A stretch of DNA of 64,000 bases, taken from positions 186,001 through 250,000 of the forward strand of contig CAZKVC010000001.1 in the NCBI GenBank assembly GCA_964556115.1, given 5' to 3'. The notes beneath the pieces were generated by a model. The model did not search any database. It was given only the letters and a program-made list of their open reading frames with translations, and was not told the DNA's origin. A program made the position numbers and the translations under genes. Position 1 is the first letter of the stretch; each line of letters starts with the position of its first letter. Positions 27,657 through 37,334 of this stretch are shown here, one piece after another. Source of the stretch: Parvularcula sp964556115 (GTDB lineage: Bacteria; Pseudomonadota; Alphaproteobacteria; Caulobacterales; Parvularculaceae).

Positions 27657-29977
27657 GGGTGTTGGCTCCGGGGCGTAGACAGGCTTGTCAGTGCAGGGAT
27701 GAGGATGAGAGCGCCGAAGACGCTACCCAAAGCAGCGAAGGCGATAAGAAGGCCAAACCATTGGAGGACCGGCGTCTGGCTGAGGGCCACGACGCTGAAG
27801 CCCGCACCCAGGCTCACGGCGCTGAACAGGCAGGCGCGCATGACCGTCGTGTAGTTGCCCGAAACCACAGCGCGAAGCGAGTGTCCGTCGCCAAGCGAGC
27901 GGCGAAGATCCGTAATAAGATGGATGCCGAAATCAACACCCAGGCCGGCTGCGATGGCAGCGCACATCGAGGTCGCAGGCGCAAGATCGATCCCGAAGAG
28001 ACCCATGGCGCCGTAAAGCATTGTGACGCCGAGGACGACCGGGATCATCGCAAGCCCACCCCAGCGAATGCCGCCGACGAAGAACGCGGTGGCGATGGTG
28101 ACGAACAGCAGGGCAGCGCCGATGGTCCTGGCGTGACTTTGGCGCAGCTCGCTCATCCAGCCATCATTGACAGCGATCCGACCACTGACCTTTGCGGTGT
28201 ACCCGGTTTCCTCCTGCCAGTCAGCAACCATCTCGGAGAGCCCATCGAGGATTGGCTCGGTCTCGGTAAAAACACCTGTCGCGGTAGAGGCGCGCAGCAG
28301 AACCTGCTGTCGCAAAAAGTCGAGTTCGTCGTCGAAGTCCGCTGGGTCGCCACTTGCTTCGTAAAGCATCATATACTGGGCGGGCGCACCCGGCCTCGTC
28401 GGCATGTCTCCCGCAGGTGCGCCAGTAAGGCGCTCATGGATCAGCCCCAGGCTATCAGCGTAGCTCCTGACGTTCCGTACGCCTTCCAATCTCTCGAACC
28501 GAGCGGCAAGGTCCGATACATGGCGGAGGGCATCGACCGTCAGGGCGCCCTCTTCCACGCCCGTATCAACCACGACATCGAGGATGTTCCCGCCAAAAAA
28601 GCGCTTGTTCAGCACCTCGTCGGCATCAAGTACGGGATCGCCGGGGAGGAAATAGTTCCGGCGATCATAGTCGAACTCCACCTGCGATGCGCCGAAACCT
28701 GCGATGACGAGGACAACGCTTGAAAGAGCTATCGCCGTACGCGGATGGGTCACGCACTGCCTTGCGAGGAGCGCGAGGAATGGATCAATGAGTGCCGGCC
28801 GCGCCTCGCTACGCCTCGGGTCGGCCAAGGCGATCTGGGATACCGGAAGGAAGGTCAGGCTGAGGACGCAGGCTGCCAATGTCCCGGCGGCAGCAAAAAG
28901 GCCGAAATCTGCGATTGGCTTCACTGGTGACGCCCATGCGAGACCGCCGAAACCAAGCGCCGTCGTCACCGTGGTGAGCACGATCGGCTTCCACGTTGCG
29001 TGCATCGCCGCGGCCATCGCAACGCGCCGAGCGCTTTCTGGAGCCATGATCCGGTGACGCTGATAGGCCAGCGTCAGATGGATCGAGTCGGCTACGGCAA
29101 TCGCCATCACGACCACGGGCAGCGCCGTGGTGATCAGAAAATAGGAGCTTCCCGCGAGCCCTATGCTCCCTACTGCCGCGACGGCCGAAAGTGCGACCAC
29201 GACCAGCGGAGCGATGATCGCTGTCCATTGCCGAAGCGCAAGGAACAGGAACACAGCAACCGTCAGCAGCGCAGCGGGAAGGAAAATCATCGTATCTGCC
29301 GATACCTTGTCGGACAGGCGCGCGTTCATCGTCGCCACCCCGCCAAATTCCACCGCAACCCCCTCCGGTGCGATGGTCCGGGCGAGGCTCTTCAACTCTT
29401 CTACGAGAGCCTCAGCCCGGTTCGGATCCTCCACGGGGACGATCGCCAGGAGCGCGTCCTCCCGATGCGAAACGAGGACACCGGCAAGGGGCGGGGTGGC
29501 ACGGAAAAGATCAAGGGCGCGCGCGGGATCAATGAAACCTTCGTCCACGATCAGCGGCGCTTCGATGCTGCTGGCGCTGGCAAGGATCGCCCGTTCAGAG
29601 GCGATACTGACGACCTTGCCGTCAACGCCCTCGACGTCTTCGGCACGGCGGGTGAACTCGGCCAGCGCGGAAAGGACGGGGGCCTGAAACGCGCTGACCC
29701 CTTCGGGCATGGCGAAGACCACGACCACGGGATCCTCGATCCCGAAGAGCGCGCGCGCCTCGTCCCGCGCCACGGCTGCGGGATTATCGAGGGTCACGAA
29801 GGCATCGACCGATGGATCCTTGCGGACCGCAGTCAGGCCGATGACGAACAGGACGAAGGGCAGGAGCGCGAAGGCCAAGGTGCGGAGCGGGGCCTGCAGC
29901 AGGCGCTCCGGCCAGGCGGAACGGCCCCGTCCCGAGGTGCCGAGCGGCAACGCCTCTTTGCCAGTGATCGCGGACAT
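27650..29977 (-). CDS. MMPL/RND family exporter
   Basis: 775 residues, a COG1033-type transporter of about 12 membrane helices in two duplicated halves. Each half has one helix followed by a large periplasmic loop (about residues 60-220 and 440-600), then five helices. The proton-relay region of each half is visible: VMAIAVADSIHLTLAYQRH in the first and GLGVDFGIHLITDLRR in the second. Such proteins export lipids or hydrophobic compounds using the proton gradient. It is the first gene of a three-gene operon with the LolA-like and outer-membrane proteins. Confidence 0.9.
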   Translation of the reverse strand: MSAITGKEALPLGTSGRGRSAWPERLLQAPLRTLAFALLPFVLFVIGLTAVRKDPSVDAFVTLDNPAAVARDEARALFGIEDPVVVVFAMPEGVSAFQAPVLSALAEFTRRAEDVEGVDGKVVSIASERAILASASSIEAPLIVDEGFIDPARALDLFRATPPLAGVLVSHREDALLAIVPVEDPNRAEALVEELKSLARTIAPEGVAVEFGGVATMNARLSDKVSADTMIFLPAALLTVAVFLFLALRQWTAIIAPLVVVALSAVAAVGSIGLAGSSYFLITTALPVVVMAIAVADSIHLTLAYQRHRIMAPESARRVAMAAAMHATWKPIVLTTVTTALGFGGLAWASPVKPIADFGLFAAAGTLAACVLSLTFLPVSQIALADPRRSEARPALIDPFLALLARQCVTHPRTAIALSSVVLVIAGFGASQVEFDYDRRNYFLPGDPVLDADEVLNKRFFGGNILDVVVDTGVEEGALTVDALRHVSDLAARFERLEGVRNVRSYADSLGLIHERLTGAPAGDMPTRPGAPAQYMMLYEASGDPADFDDELDFLRQQVLLRASTATGVFTETEPILDGLSEMVADWQEETGYTAKVSGRIAVNDGWMSELRQSHARTIGAALLFVTIATAFFVGGIRWGGLAMIPVVLGVTMLYGAMGLFGIDLAPATSMCAAIAAGLGVDFGIHLITDLRRSLGDGHSLRAVVSGNYTTVMRACLFSAVSLGAGFSVVALSQTPVLQWFGLLIAFAALGSVFGALILIPALTSLSTPRSQHPC

Positions 29978-30125
29978 GCTCAGCTTCCCATCGGCCTCGT
30001 TCAGCGGTGATGGTGGGAAGCGGCAGATGCATCATCATCCAAACTGTTGATGCGAGTCCGCGAAACGCATGGTGCGCTGCTCTTTCTGCAGAACTTCATG
30101 CGCCGCGGGTCCTTCAGGAGCGCGT

Positions 30126-31787
30126 TCACTCGCCCAGGAGCAGGTCCAGTATGTCGGCGAACCTCTGCTGCTGGAGGAAATAGCCGGCGCCGGGAATGGA
30201 GCGGTGGGCGATGTGGTTCGCACTCTCTACGAGCCGCCTCAGCTTCCCGGTCTGGAAGAAGCAGTCATCCTCGCCGGTGAGGATTTGAAGGCGGCACCCG
30301 AGGCTGAGAAGGTCTTCGGTCCAGTCATGGCGGAAGTCGTTGTCCGCAAGGAAGCCCCTCGCCCCCTGTGCCGTCACGAGGCGGCTCGAATTCTCGATAT
30401 GGCTGAACATCGGGTCCTCGAGCGCGAACGCGACATCGCGCGGAGAGGCCTGGAACGTGTTCTGGATGAAGCTCCGCGTGCCCGAGACGCGGTTCCAGGC
30501 AAAACCTGCCCGAACCACGAACGGCAGGGCCGATGGCAGGGTCAAGCCTATCCGCGGGATGATCTCGTGATGGTCGCGCAGCCCTTCGAGGTCCCGCTCA
30601 TCCGTGATGGGAAGAAACGGCCGAAGAGCAACGATGTGCCCGACCCGGTCGGGCCTCAACTTCGCCATAGCGACAGCAAAGCGCAGGCCGATCGAGACGG
30701 CGAGGACCGGGACGGGCCCGCGCACACCCTCTCTTTCGAGGATGCTGGCAACGGTGGCTGCAAAGGCCTCAGGATCCGTGAGGCGACCCCTGGGCGGCGA
30801 GCTCTCACCATAGCCAGGCCGGATCGGGACGATCATTCTTCCATTCCGTTGGCTGAGCATAGACTGGAGGTCCGGCGTCATCCCGTCGCCCGTCATGTCG
30901 CAGTGCATCATGAGGACAGGGGTTCCGCCAGGTTGCCCGAAGACACGGTAGGCCGTCTTGCCGTCCCCCGATCCGATGACGGCCTGCTTCGGCTGCGCCT
31001 CCGGGTCGGGCTCCTCTCCACCCTGCAGGAAGAGGTCATGCATCAGGACAAGACCAAGCAGCCAGCGCACAAGGTCGCTCTGGGTGCTGCTCGCGGTCTT
31101 GTCGTAGAGCGCCCGGAGCTGCGTGCGCACCGTGGCTTCGCTCGCCGAACGCGCCGCCGCGATCTCCCGTGGGCGCTTGCCTTCGACGACCAGCCTCAGG
31201 ACGTCGATCTCCGCCTTCGTCAGTCCGAACACATCCCTCAGGATCCGCTCGATTGCCGCCGGCCAGGCAATCTCGTTGGTCGACAGCACGACGAGACCGG
31301 GAACGGGCTCCTCGCGGTAAGGCGCAACCGCGACGGAAATGGGCTCGTCTGTGATCGGATTGGTGCCGCTGAACAGCTCTCTGCCAACCTCTTCGCCGTT
31401 CTGCGCCCTCACAAGCGCTCGCGAGAAGGCCGGTTGCGGCTCTCCGGACATGAGAAGATCTGAAACCGCACACCCTGTCTTGGGGGCGTAGAGGCTCGCT
31501 GCCGCCTTGTTGAACGCCTCGATCTTCCCGCCCCGTCCGATCAGCATGGTCGCGTGCACCCGCCTCTCGAGGAAGCGCCGCCGCCCACTCCCCGGATCGG
31601 GTGGCGTGTCTGCATTCTCCACAAGGACCGATGCCCGTTGCAGGTGAGAAGCAAGCAATGATTGGTCGCCCGGCAGTTTCTCAAGGCTCGCGGCCAGCCT
31701 CCTGACCGTCACATCATAGCTGGCCGGCAGCATGGCCAGCTCATAAAGGCTGTCGAGCAAATCCTGCTGGTCTCCAGCGCTCGGCAT
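30126..31787 (-). CDS. LuxR-type regulator fused to an alpha/beta-hydrolase domain
   Basis: 553 residues. Residues 60-170 are PAS-like (GRGGKIEAFNKAAASLY); 190-250 form a LuxR helix-turn-helix (LTKAEIDVLRLVVEGKRPREIA...SEATVRTQL); 290-550 form an alpha/beta-hydrolase fold. The nucleophile elbow reads AVSIG rather than GxSxG. An acidic residue is present (TGEDDCF), but the usual catalytic His position reads GAGYFL, with Tyr. The hydrolase domain may therefore be a ligand sensor rather than an enzyme. It is a soluble, probably ligand-responsive transcription factor. Confidence 0.85.
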   Translation of the reverse strand: MPSAGDQQDLLDSLYELAMLPASYDVTVRRLAASLEKLPGDQSLLASHLQRASVLVENADTPPDPGSGRRRFLERRVHATMLIGRGGKIEAFNKAAASLYAPKTGCAVSDLLMSGEPQPAFSRALVRAQNGEEVGRELFSGTNPITDEPISVAVAPYREEPVPGLVVLSTNEIAWPAAIERILRDVFGLTKAEIDVLRLVVEGKRPREIAAARSASEATVRTQLRALYDKTASSTQSDLVRWLLGLVLMHDLFLQGGEEPDPEAQPKQAVIGSGDGKTAYRVFGQPGGTPVLMMHCDMTGDGMTPDLQSMLSQRNGRMIVPIRPGYGESSPPRGRLTDPEAFAATVASILEREGVRGPVPVLAVSIGLRFAVAMAKLRPDRVGHIVALRPFLPITDERDLEGLRDHHEIIPRIGLTLPSALPFVVRAGFAWNRVSGTRSFIQNTFQASPRDVAFALEDPMFSHIENSSRLVTAQGARGFLADNDFRHDWTEDLLSLGCRLQILTGEDDCFFQTGKLRRLVESANHIAHRSIPGAGYFLQQQRFADILDLLLGE

Positions 31788-32082
31788 CTTCGGTCGGCCC
31801 CTTTCCGTTCAGACTATCAGATGCCGAGTCGCAACTTCGGGAAGCAAACAGTTTCGACAGCAAGGTCAGTTTGGTGAGGGACATGCAGAGAGTGATACTG
31901 GGTCCATCCTTCAGGACAGATCTGCAACGCAGAAGTTCATGTATTGCGTAGGATGATCAGATTTCGGCGGTAAGTCCTTGCCGGTCCTGACAATTTTTAT
32001 CTGGCTTCTGAAAAGCGTACAGGGAGAAGATTTATGTTGCGAAATTCAGTATTCGACGAAACGCGGCGCTCTTTCCTTGCGT
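31788..32082. other. Divergent intergenic region
   Basis: 295 bases upstream of the LuxR/hydrolase gene. A 48-codon open frame with a GGGAGAAG ribosome-like site starts at 32034, but its composition is not protein-like. Promoters for both directions are expected here. Confidence 0.35.
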
Positions 32083-32253
32083 CTACGTGCTGGCCCAAAC
32101 CTCATCAATCCGGATCGTCAGGAGTCCGAAGCCGCTCTCTTCGAACAGGGTCTCGAGATTCACGACATCGCCTTCCCATGTGATCGCTTTCGCATCGGGG
32201 GACGCGGCGTACCGGTTCGTTGACGCGACAATCGAGGACCTATTCGTAGTCAT
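32083..32253 (-). CDS. Possible small protein, 56 residues
   Basis: A short minus-strand frame with ATG at 32253 and an AAGG ribosome-like site 6 bases upstream. The product is acidic to neutral, with a believable C-terminal half (WEGDVVNLETLFEESGFGLL). No family is recognised. The opposite strand is also open here, so coding on this strand is unproven; it lies between two divergently read genes. Confidence 0.3.
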   Translation of the reverse strand: MTTNRSSIVASTNRYAASPDAKAITWEGDVVNLETLFEESGFGLLTIRIDEVWAST

Positions 32254-32422
32254 ACTGACCTTTTCTGGCTGGGCTCGCCTCAAGGTCCTCCACGACAAAG
32301 TGTGCGACGAGATCGTTGATCTGCATGCCCTAACGGCCAATCGACTGCGAACCGCGCAACCCGGTTCTCTTCTCCCCTCTTCGGTCGTAGCCTGGCAGAC
32401 AGTCAGGTGGAGCAAGGGCGCG

Positions 32423-33622
32423 ATGGCAACAGCAGCTTCCGGAGGAGCGGCGGCTCCCTACGTCGTCGGTGTGATGTCCATGCAGATCGAGGAGCACGGC
32501 GAGGCTGGTAGTTCCGGCTTGCATGAACTCGTCATTCGCGCCGCGAAACGCCTTCAGGATGCTTTGGAGAAAGACGGCCGCCTCGGCGTGCGCTCCTTCG
32601 CTTTCCGTGGTCCGCATCTGACGCCCGTCGCCGGCGCTTACGGCCCGATGGGCTTTCTTGAAGTCGGGCTCGCCGAAAAGATCGAGCGGGGGGTACACTT
32701 CCTGCTTGTTGTCACCGAGGTCGACCTCGCGGCCTCGCAGCTCTCCTACACCCTGGCCCTGCCCAGCCGGCTGACCAATGTCGGTATCCTCTCCACGAAG
32801 CGTCTCGATCCGAGCTTCTGGGGTGATGCTGCCGACGAGACGATCACCGAAACCCGCTTGTCAGCACTCATGCTGCATATTCTCGGACAGCTTCTCGGTC
32901 TTAGGCTGTCGGCCGATCCGGCCGATCCGATGCACAGGGTCACAAGGCCCGAGGCGCTCGAGAAACGCAGAACCTTTTCTCAGTCACAGATCGCTACCAT
33001 CAGGAAGACCCTGCCCATCGAGGGACGGCAGCGATCGGCGGAGAAGGGTCGCCTCGTTTTTGCGTGCCGCACCGTTCTTGCGCGGCTCGGGTCGATCCTG
33101 AGCGCAGTGCTGCGCGCGAGCCCGGTGCGATTGCTCTCCCGTATGCCGACAATGCTCGCGGCTGCCTTGTCGGTCATCATCGTCCTACTGTTCAGCGCGG
33201 AAGTCTGGGACGTGGCGAGCACCGTTTCGACGCTGCAGGTTGCTTCGTTCGCAGTGTTGTCGATCAGTACAGCGACCTTCGTTCTCTACCGGGGATTCGC
33301 CCTTGGCGCCCTGCTTGATCGGGACCGGCGACTGACCGAGGACGTCGTCGTGACAACTGCCGCGACCCTGTTGAGCCTTCTGGCGACGCTTCTTGTCATG
33401 TTCGCCTTGTTGGGCGCTGTCATGTATTTCGGCATCGTTGCGGTTTTCCCAAGGCCGCTCATGGACAGCTGGCCGACTGTCGGCGCTGCGACCGCGCTCG
33501 CCGATCACCTGAAGCTTTCGGCATTCCTCGCGGCCTTCGGCGTCCTGGCGGGGTCGCTCGGCGGGCGCTCGGATGGCCGAGACGTTGTCAGGGCCGTCTT
33601 GTTCATGGATGACGAGGCGTGA
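32423..33622 (+). CDS. Membrane protein with archaemetzincin-like domain, active site lost
   Basis: 399 residues from the ATG at 32423; a longer frame from 32087 has an implausible N-terminus. Residues 5-175 resemble archaemetzincin (M54): FLLVVTEVDL, then TNVGILSTKRLDP, then LHILGQLLGLRLSADPADPMH. That last block aligns with the zinc site HExxHxxGxxH...DP...M, but the Glu is Ile, the second His is Gln and the third is Leu. Only the first His and the Met-turn remain. Residues 245-390 hold about four membrane helices. It is probably a catalytically dead, membrane-tethered pseudo-protease; its role is unknown. Confidence 0.65.
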   Translation: MATAASGGAAAPYVVGVMSMQIEEHGEAGSSGLHELVIRAAKRLQDALEKDGRLGVRSFAFRGPHLTPVAGAYGPMGFLEVGLAEKIERGVHFLLVVTEVDLAASQLSYTLALPSRLTNVGILSTKRLDPSFWGDAADETITETRLSALMLHILGQLLGLRLSADPADPMHRVTRPEALEKRRTFSQSQIATIRKTLPIEGRQRSAEKGRLVFACRTVLARLGSILSAVLRASPVRLLSRMPTMLAAALSVIIVLLFSAEVWDVASTVSTLQVASFAVLSISTATFVLYRGFALGALLDRDRRLTEDVVVTTAATLLSLLATLLVMFALLGAVMYFGIVAVFPRPLMDSWPTVGAATALADHLKLSAFLAAFGVLAGSLGGRSDGRDVVRAVLFMDDEA

Positions 33623-33906
33623 AAACCAGGGCCACTTCACAAGGCCCGGACCGAACTCTTTCCCGCCTCTGCGCTTACGGACCGTATCATCAGCGGCGAA
33701 GCCGCGTAGCGCCGCACCGTTGGAGGTCTTGAGAACAGTCAGCTCGGACAGCGATCGAACCCCTGCTCGATAGCAACGCTATGGGCATTGTCGTGGGATC
33801 GCCAAGCGCTTGCACGGCGCATCTCTTCCCTCCCAGCCGGGCAATCAATGGCCCGGCCGCCGGGAGGCGTCGGCAGTTGCGTATCTCCCGGCCTTACCGC
33901 GCCGGC

Positions 33907-35607
33907 CTATCCTGTCATGACGGATGCGATTATCTCCGCCATCTGACTCTGGCTGTAGGGCTTGCTGAGGCGTGGAAGGTCGATCGTCTCGCCGCTCGGC
34001 AGTTCGGCGTAGCCGGTCGCCAGGACGATCGGCACCTCAGGGCGGAGTGCCGCGAGTTCGCGAGCGAGATCCGCTCCCGTCATTTTCGGCATGGCATGGT
34101 CCGTCAGGACGAGGTCGATTTCCCCATCCGCCCGGAAAAGGTCGAGCGCTTCGGTGCCCGACGACGCCGACACCACTTCGTGTCCGAGATCTTCGGCCAT
34201 CATGACAGTGTTCATCTGGATGAGCGCGTCGTCATCGACGATCAGAATACGGTACTTTTCTGTTCCCTGAGCAGGCAGTTCTCTGAACTCTTGCGTATCC
34301 CGGCTGGCAAACTGCGCCTCATCCTGATTTTGAGCAATGGGCAGCCAAAGGTCAGCGAGCGTGCCTTTTCCCGGTGTGCTCGATAGGACGAGCGCGCCGC
34401 CCATCTGCACGGCGAGACCATGAATCATGGCAAGGCCGAGCCCCGTGCCCTTGCCGACCTCCTTGGTCGAGAAAAACGGCTCGATCGCCCTCCCAAGGGT
34501 CTCCTCGTCCATGCCTTCGCCGGTATCCGCAACGCGCAGGCGTAGATAGGGCTCCGCAGTGAGCCCTTCCGCCGTCCCGGAAGTCTGCGCCTCGATCTCG
34601 ACTGTAATCGTCCCGCCCCGCGGCATCGCATCGCGAGCGTTCACGACGAGGTTCAGGAGGGCAAGCTCGACCTGGTTCCGGTCGATGAGCGCTTTCGGCA
34701 AACCGTCAGATGAGCGGATGACAAGTTCAATCTCGGGGGTCAGCGAGCGCTCGAACAGGCTTTTCATCCCGGTGACCAGCTGAGCCGCGTCCACTGGCTC
34801 GACGGCGAGGTCCTGCTGGCGCGCGAAAGCCAACATGCGGCGGGTTAGTGCCGCACCGCGTTCCGCGCCCTCGCGGGCGTTCTGAAGCAGCTGCAGGAGG
34901 GCTGGTTCTTCCGGCAAGCGCTTTTCCAGCATCTCGATATTGCTCAGCACGGCCATCAGCAGATTGTTGAAGTCATGTGCGACACCGCCGGTCAGCTGGC
35001 CGATCGCCTCCATCTTCTGCGCCTGCACAAGCTTGCGCTCAGCTTCCTCACGTTGGCGCGCCTCATCGAGCAGCTCGTGATGGGCAGCGGACAGATCAGA
35101 GGTTCGCTGGGCGACACGGTCTTCCAGCGTCTCCGTCAAACGCTTCAGGCGTTCCTCGCTCGCCGCCAGTGCGTCCAGGCGTGCTCGTGCCTCGTACTGT
35201 CTTTGCCGGCTCCGCATCGCGGTCATCGCGGTACTGATGAAGGTTGTGGGGTGGAAGGGCCGCTCGACGAAACTGACGTTCACCAGAAGCTCCTGTAGGC
35301 GGCTCGCGTCGGGGTTCCGCTCGGGCCCGCCGCCACGTGGCGTCAAGACGATGAAGGCGAGACCCGACCAACTCGGCTGGGCTTCGATCCACGCTGACAG
35401 GTCGCGCAGGTCGGCCGACCTCAGGGTCTCTTCCGTTGCAACCACGAAGGCTGTCTCGTCTCGAAGGGCTGCGACCAGCGATGCGAGGCTGGGACAGACC
35501 TTGGCCTTGATACGCCTTTCGTCCAGAAGCCGCACAAGCAAATGCGCATCGCGGCCGGACGGCGCGAGAATAAGTGCGGTTGGTTTCTTAGAGGGCGTCT
35601 CGGTCAC
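33907..35607 (-). CDS. Hybrid histidine kinase partnered with KaiC-like ATPase
   Basis: 566 residues. An N-terminal receiver-like domain (1-130) lacks the phospho-Asp. A coiled coil follows (145-185), then HisKA with AHDFNNLLMAV, HATPase with the N-box LNLVVNARDAMP and the G-box VADTGEGMD, and a C-terminal receiver with the Asp in LVLTDHAMPKM and the Lys in LSKPY. It is cytoplasmic with no membrane span. The start overlaps the KaiC-like gene stop by four bases, so the ATPase state probably feeds the kinase through the pseudo-receiver, analogous to clock-output kinases (inference). Confidence 0.88.
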   Translation of the reverse strand: MTETPSKKPTALILAPSGRDAHLLVRLLDERRIKAKVCPSLASLVAALRDETAFVVATEETLRSADLRDLSAWIEAQPSWSGLAFIVLTPRGGGPERNPDASRLQELLVNVSFVERPFHPTTFISTAMTAMRSRQRQYEARARLDALAASEERLKRLTETLEDRVAQRTSDLSAAHHELLDEARQREEAERKLVQAQKMEAIGQLTGGVAHDFNNLLMAVLSNIEMLEKRLPEEPALLQLLQNAREGAERGAALTRRMLAFARQQDLAVEPVDAAQLVTGMKSLFERSLTPEIELVIRSSDGLPKALIDRNQVELALLNLVVNARDAMPRGGTITVEIEAQTSGTAEGLTAEPYLRLRVADTGEGMDEETLGRAIEPFFSTKEVGKGTGLGLAMIHGLAVQMGGALVLSSTPGKGTLADLWLPIAQNQDEAQFASRDTQEFRELPAQGTEKYRILIVDDDALIQMNTVMMAEDLGHEVVSASSGTEALDLFRADGEIDLVLTDHAMPKMTGADLARELAALRPEVPIVLATGYAELPSGETIDLPRLSKPYSQSQMAEIIASVMTG

Positions 35608-37112
35608 GTAGGCGCATCTCGACCAAGCAGCGGATCATCCTCTCCATGATACTCCGGCGTGCCGCGCAGGACGCCCTGGAAGCGATCGAGCGGCTCGCCG
35701 AGCCTGAGGCCGCCTGAACCGATCGCGTACTCACGGATCGTGTCCTCATGCGCGCCCGTCCGCTTCTTGATCACCGAAACAGCCCGTCGCACGCGGCCCG
35801 CCGCCTCGAAGTAACGTAGCAGGATCACCGTGTCAGCAAGGTAGGTCAGGTCCACCGGGGACTTCATGTCGCCGACCAGGCCGTGCTGCGCCATCGTCAT
35901 GAAGGTCGTCGCGCCCTGCCGGTTGAGGTACTGGAGCAGTTCGTGAACGTGCAGCAGAAGGGCCCGCTCCTCAGGCATCGCAGCCATGTAGCCATTGAGG
36001 CTGTCGATCACGACGGTCCTGGCGCCGGACTCACTGACGGTCTTCGCGACGCGGTGCGCGAACTCACCGGGGGACAGCGCAGCCGCATCGACCTGCTCAA
36101 CGAGCACCGTTCCCTCCTCCACATGCCGCCTCAGATCGAAGCCAAGTGCATGGGCACGATCGAAAAAGAGGGTCAGCTCTTCGTCGAAGACGAAGATGGC
36201 GGCCTTCTCCCCGCGCTCTGCAACGGCGGCAAGGAACTGAAGGACGAAGACGCTTTTGCCGGCGCCTGAAGGGCCAAGGAGCAGGGTGCTCGAACCCTGC
36301 TGGATGCCGCCGCCCGTAAGCTTGTCGAGCTCGGTGATGCCGGTTGTCAGAGTGCCCCTCTCGAACTCTGTCTTGTGATTGGCCGCCACGAGCCGCGGGA
36401 ACACCGCTATTCCGCCTGTCTTGATGACGAAGTCATGGTAGCCGCCCTGGTAGGTCTGCCCGCGCATCTTGTGCACACGCAGGCGCCGCCGCTCCGCGCC
36501 GTAGTCAGGCGCCAACTCCTCGAGCCCGATCACGCCATGCACGACGCTGTGGACAGTCTTGTCCTTGGTGTCCGAAGTCATATCGTCAAGCATCAGAACC
36601 GTCGCCCCGCCCTTGGCGAAGGCGTGCTTGAGTGCGAGAATCTGACGGCGATAGCGCAGGCTGCTCTGCGCGAGGAGCCTGATCTCGGAAACGCTGTCCA
36701 GGACGATGCGATCCGGCTTGATCCGATCGATCGTCTCGAAGATCGTCCGGGTCGTCTCGCCGAGTTCCAGATCGGACGAGTAGAGGAGGCTTTGCTGCTG
36801 GTCGGCGTCGAGCAGCGTCTCCGGCGGCACAAGCTCGAAGACCTCGATCTCTTCCGGCAAGGTCCAACCGTGCGACGCCGCCCCGGCGCGGAGCTCGCCC
36901 TCCGTCTCGGACAGGGTGATGTAGAGGCCGCGCTCCCCTGCCCTCGCGCCTGCCAGAAGGAAGTCGAGCGCAATCGTCGTCTTGCCGGTTCCAGGCTTGC
37001 CCTCGAGGAGGAAGGTATGCGCGCACAACAGCCCGCCGCCCAGGATATTGTCGAGGCCTTCTACGCCCGTCGCACAGCGGCGCGGCGTTTCTTGTGCTTG
37101 ATCGCCGCCCAT
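35604..37112 (-). CDS. KaiC-like circadian/RecA-superfamily ATPase
   Basis: 502 residues with two RecA-type domains. CI carries Walker A GKPGTGKTT (residues 38-46); CII carries GPSGAGKSV (about 275-283). This matches the duplicated KaiC architecture. The clock phosphosites S431/T432 align with Thr-Tyr in the VDLTYLADTV segment of CII, as judged by eye. No kaiA or kaiB is nearby. The C-terminal tail is short. In proteobacteria such KaiC homologues are linked with histidine kinases and stress or timing functions, matching the coupled hybrid kinase here. The AGGAAA ribosome site supports the start. Confidence 0.88.
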   Translation of the reverse strand: MGGDQAQETPRRCATGVEGLDNILGGGLLCAHTFLLEGKPGTGKTTIALDFLLAGARAGERGLYITLSETEGELRAGAASHGWTLPEEIEVFELVPPETLLDADQQQSLLYSSDLELGETTRTIFETIDRIKPDRIVLDSVSEIRLLAQSSLRYRRQILALKHAFAKGGATVLMLDDMTSDTKDKTVHSVVHGVIGLEELAPDYGAERRRLRVHKMRGQTYQGGYHDFVIKTGGIAVFPRLVAANHKTEFERGTLTTGITELDKLTGGGIQQGSSTLLLGPSGAGKSVFVLQFLAAVAERGEKAAIFVFDEELTLFFDRAHALGFDLRRHVEEGTVLVEQVDAAALSPGEFAHRVAKTVSESGARTVVIDSLNGYMAAMPEERALLLHVHELLQYLNRQGATTFMTMAQHGLVGDMKSPVDLTYLADTVILLRYFEAAGRVRRAVSVIKKRTGAHEDTIREYAIGSGGLRLGEPLDRFQGVLRGTPEYHGEDDPLLGRDAPT

Positions 37113-37334
37113 AGCTTTTCCTCGGAATTTGCCGATCGATAGCCCGACCGTTGCCTTAGTGCCGTATCACGCTGACCTTGGTGGATACAAGTTGTCGGGC
37201 GGGACGGCGCCGGTCGGAGCCGTTTCCTCGGAACCCACTTCACTTCAACGGAAAGGGTCGTCAGCTTCGCCAGTTGGCGGACCCAGGTTGCCGAGACCCA
37301 GCAAGCTGCGGAAAAGTGCCTATGCCTGCCACGT

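Noticed and set aside
32034..32180. 48-codon plus-strand frame with a good ribosome-like site
   Set aside because: Composition is Arg/Ser-rich and shadow-like; no family resemblance, and the opposite strand also has an open frame.
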